From: JBBKWQ01 sp037969115
Lineage (GTDB): Bacteria > Actinomycetota > Acidimicrobiia > Acidimicrobiales > Ilumatobacteraceae
Assembly (NCBI GenBank): GCA_037969115.1
Contig: JBBKWQ010000374.1
Coordinates: 1-36,255, forward strand
Direction of reading: 5' to 3'
Length of the DNA: 36,255 nt
Under the pieces are notes generated by a model, which worked only from the letters and a program-made list of their open reading frames with translations, ran no database searches and had not been told where the DNA came from. This document shows positions 32,854 to 36,255 of the stretch, one piece after another; position 1 is the first letter of the stretch; every line of letters begins with the position of its first letter. A program made the translations under genes and the position numbers.

Positions 32854-33504
32854 TCAGAGGTCTTCGGCGAGCAACGCCTGCACCGCAGCGTCGATCTCGC
32901 TGTAGCGCCCCTCACCGATGTGGTCGTAACGGACGTGGCCACGTCGGTCGAGCAGGTAGACCCGTGGCCAGTGCGCCGTGCGGCCCTCCTGCCACCAGTG
33001 GAACGTCCGCTTCTCGGTGTCGAGCACGATTGGCCAGTCGACGCCGAGATCGACAGCGGCTTCGGTGATCGCGTCGATCTCGGCCTCGTAGCTGAACTCG
33101 GGTGAGTGGATGCCGACGATCTCGAGACCCTGGTCGTGGTATTGCCGGTAGAGATCTTGCATGTGCGGCAACGTGTTCTTGCAGTTCCGGCACCCGAACG
33201 TCCAGAACTGGACCGCTACGACCTGCCCCTGGAGTTCCTCCAGTGAGGAGACATCGCTCTGGAGCCACCCGTCGATGTCACGCAGGTCCGGGTGCAAACC
33301 GCGATCGGGCAGATCGAGCGAAATCGTCGGCTCGGTCACGACTGTGGGCGAGTTCGTGCGGCCACCGATCTCGACGGTGGGGTCGGCACCGGCGCCGATC
33401 GAGGCAGCGGGTTCGTCGTCACCTCCGGTCACGACGATCCCGACGACGAGAGCAGCCAACGCCACCAGTCCCGCCGCAGCGGGCATTCGGGAGTTCTGCT
33501 CCAT
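32854..33504 (-). CDS. Exported thioredoxin-like protein, DipZ C-terminal type
   Basis: A 216-residue protein. N-terminal anchor helix at about 9-26, a Thr/Pro-rich linker, then a thioredoxin fold with FWTFGCRNCKNTLPH, the CXXC pair being Cys105 and Cys108. GLEIVGIHSPEFSYE and HWPRVYLLDRRGHVRYDHIGEGRY follow, the Pro before Arg being the cis-proline. This string matches the thioredoxin domain of DipZ, which in M. tuberculosis is fused to CcdA. Here the two halves are separate neighbouring genes. It likely reduces disulfides or supports cytochrome c maturation outside the membrane. Start ATG 33504 gives a normal anchor. Confidence 0.88.
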   Translation of the reverse strand: MEQNSRMPAAAGLVALAALVVGIVVTGGDDEPAASIGAGADPTVEIGGRTNSPTVVTEPTISLDLPDRGLHPDLRDIDGWLQSDVSSLEELQGQVVAVQFWTFGCRNCKNTLPHMQDLYRQYHDQGLEIVGIHSPEFSYEAEIDAITEAAVDLGVDWPIVLDTEKRTFHWWQEGRTAHWPRVYLLDRRGHVRYDHIGEGRYSEIDAAVQALLAEDL

Positions 33505-33592
33505 GACATTCAGTCTCGCAGTCCGCAGCGCAACGATCGAGAACAGAAGACTTACGAAAGACGAAAGCCGATCGGGCTCGACACCGCCCGGC

Positions 33593-34957
33593 TCAGTCGG
33601 CGGCTTCGGCGAGCGCCTCGCTGAGTGCGGGGTGCACCAACAGGCTCTCGACGATGTCGGTGACCTTCAGGTCGGCAGTGACGGCGAGCGCGATCACGGA
33701 GATGAGCTCGGCCGCATGACGTCCGACGATCGATCCGCCGAGCACCACGCCGGTCGCGGGATCGGAGATGATCTTCACGAAACCGCGGGGGTCGTTGTTG
33801 ATGAGTGCCTTCGCCGACGTCGCGAACGGCACCTTGGTGACGCGGATCTTGCGACCCGACGAGAACGCCTCGGCTTCGGCGAGTCCGACATCGGCGATCT
33901 CGGGCTCGGTGAAGATCGCTGAGGCCGCCTTGTCGTAGTCGAGGTGACGATGCGACACCGTATGCAGGCCCATGACGTGCTCGGCCACCTTGCGACCCTG
34001 CATCGTGGCAACCGACGACAACGGCAGCTTCCCGCTGACGTCGCCCGCGGCGTAGATGTGGGTCTGGTTGGTGACGCAATGGTGGTTGATCGGCACGTAA
34101 CCCCACTGGTCGGCCTGGACGCCCGCCGCTTCGAGGTGCAGCCCCTCGGTGTTCGGTACCGAACCGATGGCCAGGACTGCGTGAGTCGAACGGACGACGC
34201 GACCGTCGTCGCATCGGACCACTACGCCATCGTCCTGCTGATCGATCATCTCGGCGCGCGCTCCCTTGAGCAGCTTCACGCCACGATCGAGGAAATCGCT
34301 CTCGAGCACGGCAGCCACTTCGGGGTCCTTGCCGGGGAGTACCAGCTGGCGACTCACAACCAGGGTCACTGCCGCACCGAACGACGAGAACATGTGAACG
34401 AACTCGACGCCGGTGACGCCTGAACCGATCACCGTGATGCTCTCGGGGAACACGTGTGGCGGGTAACAGTCGCGGGTCGTGAGGATGCGTTCGCCGTCGG
34501 GTTCGCACCAATCCGGGATACGGGGACGACTGCCTGTCGCGATCAGCGCCTTGTCGAACTCGATGTCTTCCGTCGTGTCGTCGCAGTGTTGAACCCTGAC
34601 GGAGTGCGAACCCGTGAAGTGGGCGGTGCCCGTCACCAATCGGACGTTCTGACTCGTGAGCAGCCTCGTCTTGTCGTGCTGCATGTTCGTCTTGATCGCT
34701 TCGATGCGGTTGGTCAACGCCTCGACATCGACCTCGGGGCTGGTTTCGGCCAGGCCCATTCCCGCGATTCGCCGAGAAAAGCTCATGGCGCCGCCCGTGG
34801 CGATCATGGTCTTCGACGGGATGCAGTCGAGCAGGTGTGCTGCGCCGCCGATGATGTCGCTCTCGATGACGGTGACTTCTGCACCGAGTCGAGCGGCGTA
34901 CGTCGCGGCCTGATTCCCTGCCGGGCCCCCGCCGATGATCACGAATCGCAATGCCAC
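33593..34957 (-). CDS. FAD-dependent pyridine nucleotide-disulfide oxidoreductase family, LpdA-like
   Basis: A 454-residue flavoprotein. FAD site FVIIGGGPAGNQAATYAA at the N-terminus, NAD(P) site ITVIGSGVTGVEFVHMFSSFG, second FAD motif HIYAAGDVSG and a dimerisation domain ending VHPALSEALAEAAD. In the redox-active segment (IIGGAAHLLDCIPSKT) Cys45 is present but its partner at position 40 is Ala, so it cannot form the standard active-site disulfide. The C-terminal His/Glu pair remains. M. tuberculosis LpdA (Rv3303c) has a similar loss and is an NAD(P)H:quinone reductase. Start GTG 34957 fits the FAD motif; it lies 10 bp after the M15 gene stop. Soluble transhydrogenase activity is an alternative. 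Confidence 0.9.
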   Translation of the reverse strand: MALRFVIIGGGPAGNQAATYAARLGAEVTVIESDIIGGAAHLLDCIPSKTMIATGGAMSFSRRIAGMGLAETSPEVDVEALTNRIEAIKTNMQHDKTRLLTSQNVRLVTGTAHFTGSHSVRVQHCDDTTEDIEFDKALIATGSRPRIPDWCEPDGERILTTRDCYPPHVFPESITVIGSGVTGVEFVHMFSSFGAAVTLVVSRQLVLPGKDPEVAAVLESDFLDRGVKLLKGARAEMIDQQDDGVVVRCDDGRVVRSTHAVLAIGSVPNTEGLHLEAAGVQADQWGYVPINHHCVTNQTHIYAAGDVSGKLPLSSVATMQGRKVAEHVMGLHTVSHRHLDYDKAASAIFTEPEIADVGLAEAEAFSSGRKIRVTKVPFATSAKALINNDPRGFVKIISDPATGVVLGGSIVGRHAAELISVIALAVTADLKVTDIVESLLVHPALSEALAEAAD

Positions 34958-34967
34958 GACGGCCAGG

Positions 34968-36255
34968 TTACGGCGCGGCGACGTGTTCGTCGGCAATCTC
35001 GTCGGGGATCTCGACGAACAGACCACCGGACGAGCCACTCGTTTCACGCTCGGTCAGGTTGCTGCCGATGTTCGGGCAGTACTTCGACGGATACGCGATC
35101 TGATCGCGTCGTTCGCCAACCCATTCGAAGTGCATCCCGTCCGGTCGCCGGAAGTTGCCACCCCACGCGAAACCGTGCCGACGGAAGATTCGCACGACAT
35201 CGCAGTGCATCTGCGGCACGCAGCCCTGGCAGTTCGACACCGTATTGGTATCGAGTGCCTGGCCCCAGGTGTGCCTGGAGACGAAACCGAGCTCGCCACC
35301 GGTGCGGCTGAATCTCGGGTTGTAGCACCCGCCGTAGGTGTTCGCGTTCGACACCTCGATCGCGCCGCCCAGACCGACGGCTGCCACGTCGGCCAGTGCG
35401 GCCCTCAGGTCGCCGGCCACGTCGTTGTGGCACCGGGCACGGATCTGAATCTGGTTGTTGAGCAGCTCACGGCCGCCGGGAAGGTTGGCGCTCACCCAGC
35501 CGCTCTCGATGGAGATCGAGCCGCTGCTGTTGAGCAGGTAGGCGAACTCCCCGAGCAGCTCCTTGGTCCTGGCGGTGCTGAGCGTGCCGTCGGGACTCGC
35601 AGGGTCCCAACTCTGGCTCACCCTCGTGTCTTTGCGGGTGTACAGACCTTGCGCCTGCACCGCCGCTTCGAACGAGTTGCGGTTCCCGATCCCCCAGATC
35701 GTCACGAATGTGTCGCGGGTGATGCCGAGGGAACTTGCAGCATCGAGGTTCATGGCCAGCTCGGTGCCTCCGAGCACGTCGTCGGAAGCCACCATGGCGA
35801 CGGTGAGCGTGTGCACTGAGCCGTTCGCAGCGACCAGATCGACGGTGTCGCCGGCTCGGGCACCACGCAGGTTTGCGGTTCGCTCCCCCATGACGACGGT
35901 GTTGGACCGCAGCTGGGCGGCAACGGCAGGGCTCATCGTGCCGCTGACCGCATCGCCGGGGAGCGCAGTGACGATCATCGGATAGCGATAGCCCGACGGT
36001 GCGATCTGCACCGGGGAACCGTTACGCATCACCCTCGTCATGCCGATCGACGCACTGCGCCCGACCGCGTACGGTGAGCCCACCGCCTGAGCGGCCGCGG
36101 CCGACTTCGTCACCACGTCGGCGTCCACCTCGCCCTGGTCGAACACCGTCGCGGCCCCACCGCTCGGAGCCACGCGAACGGCCTGCCCGGTGGCGGTCGC
36201 GGGGCCGTTGAGCGCCGGCCGAGCCATGGCGAGGGCAATGCTGCCGACCAGCAAT
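34968..36255 (-). CDS. MacB-like domain fused to M15C D-alanyl-D-alanine carboxypeptidase, 5' end outside window
   Basis: At least 428 residues, open to the right edge. The visible N-terminus is hydrophobic (LLVGSIALAMARPAL), perhaps the end of a membrane helix. About residues 60-210 resemble the extracytoplasmic core of MacB/FtsX-type permeases (VVMGERTANLRGARAGDTVDL, MVASDDVLGG). The C-terminal domain (about 250-400) is a zinc peptidase of the M15C kind, with SRHTWGQALDTN (HX6D pair) near 327 and DGMHFEW near 372, plus RRHGFAWGGNFRRP. These cut D-Ala-containing peptidoglycan stems. Several cysteines (CHN, GGCYN, NCQGCV, MHCD, KYCPN) suggest disulfides, fitting export. The pairing of the two domains is unusual to me. 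Confidence 0.82.
   Translation of the reverse strand, partial: LLVGSIALAMARPALNGPATATGQAVRVAPSGGAATVFDQGEVDADVVTKSAAAAQAVGSPYAVGRSASIGMTRVMRNGSPVQIAPSGYRYPMIVTALPGDAVSGTMSPAVAAQLRSNTVVMGERTANLRGARAGDTVDLVAANGSVHTLTVAMVASDDVLGGTELAMNLDAASSLGITRDTFVTIWGIGNRNSFEAAVQAQGLYTRKDTRVSQSWDPASPDGTLSTARTKELLGEFAYLLNSSGSISIESGWVSANLPGGRELLNNQIQIRARCHNDVAGDLRAALADVAAVGLGGAIEVSNANTYGGCYNPRFSRTGGELGFVSRHTWGQALDTNTVSNCQGCVPQMHCDVVRIFRRHGFAWGGNFRRPDGMHFEWVGERRDQIAYPSKYCPNIGSNLTERETSGSSGGLFVEIPDEIADEHVAAP

Overview
The window is GC-rich (about two thirds G+C by eye), gene-dense and uses many GTG starts. Its gene content is that of an actinobacterium: an FtsH with the HEGGH zinc motif, CofD for coenzyme F420, a DUF5719 protein behind a giant GT2 glycosyltransferase, an AccA3-type biotin carboxylase/BCCP fusion, an LCP protein beside the rhamnose genes, and MazEF. 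The mix resembles Acidimicrobiia (Ilumatobacter-like), but that placement is inference. The order cofD, sugar-1-P nucleotidyltransferase, rmlD, LCP, birA, accA, LpdA-like flavoprotein loosely mirrors the fbiA to lpdA part of the mycobacterial chromosome, so most of the window looks like old vertically inherited actinobacterial sequence, not an island.

Layout. 1-1966: the end-truncated FtsH protease. 2009-4955: a small catabolic module with a RidA-like protein and an IclR regulator on the minus strand, divergent from hutF (formimidoylglutamate deiminase). The 412-bp divergent gap holds inverted repeats, a TTGACA box and a 64-codon frame that looks like the severed N-terminus of urocanase (hutU). 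4970-10459: a minus-strand set of a 1.2-kilo-residue GT2/polytopic membrane protein, a DUF5719 exported protein and a membrane-anchored thioredoxin. 10519-15115: a Wzx/MurJ-type flippase, gmd, a GT4 glycosyltransferase and cofD. 15221-15818: a MazEF-type toxin-antitoxin pair with a perfect palindrome over its promoter. 15999-18843: an SDR lacking its catalytic Tyr/Lys, a sugar-1-phosphate nucleotidyltransferase and a His-rich membrane protein of unknown function. 18880-23336: three translationally coupled GT4 genes, then divergent fcl. 23340-23906: mug DNA glycosylase. 23980-28522: rmlD, rmlB, rmlC, rmlA and an LCP protein. 28560-31098: divergent birA and accA. 31171-36255: an MscS channel, a split DipZ-like thiol system (CcdA-like plus thioredoxin), an LpdA-like flavoprotein with one redox cysteine missing, and an end-truncated MacB-like/M15 peptidase fusion.

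How it fits together. About half of the window makes or places envelope glycan. gmd plus fcl give GDP-L-fucose from GDP-mannose, and the nucleotidyltransferase at 17003 could supply the GDP-mannose. rmlABCD give dTDP-L-rhamnose. Four GT4 enzymes and one GT2 are available as transferases, a flippase can export a lipid-linked product, and the LCP protein can attach it to peptidoglycan. BirA biotinylates the BCCP domain of AccA, its divergent neighbour. Seven genes have a TAnnnT hexamer ending 6-7 nt before the start codon and no clear Shine-Dalgarno, suggesting leaderless transcripts. I saw no tRNA, rRNA, CRISPR array, insertion sequence or convincing intrinsic terminator. The only gene-poor stretch over 300 bp is 3188-3599, described above.
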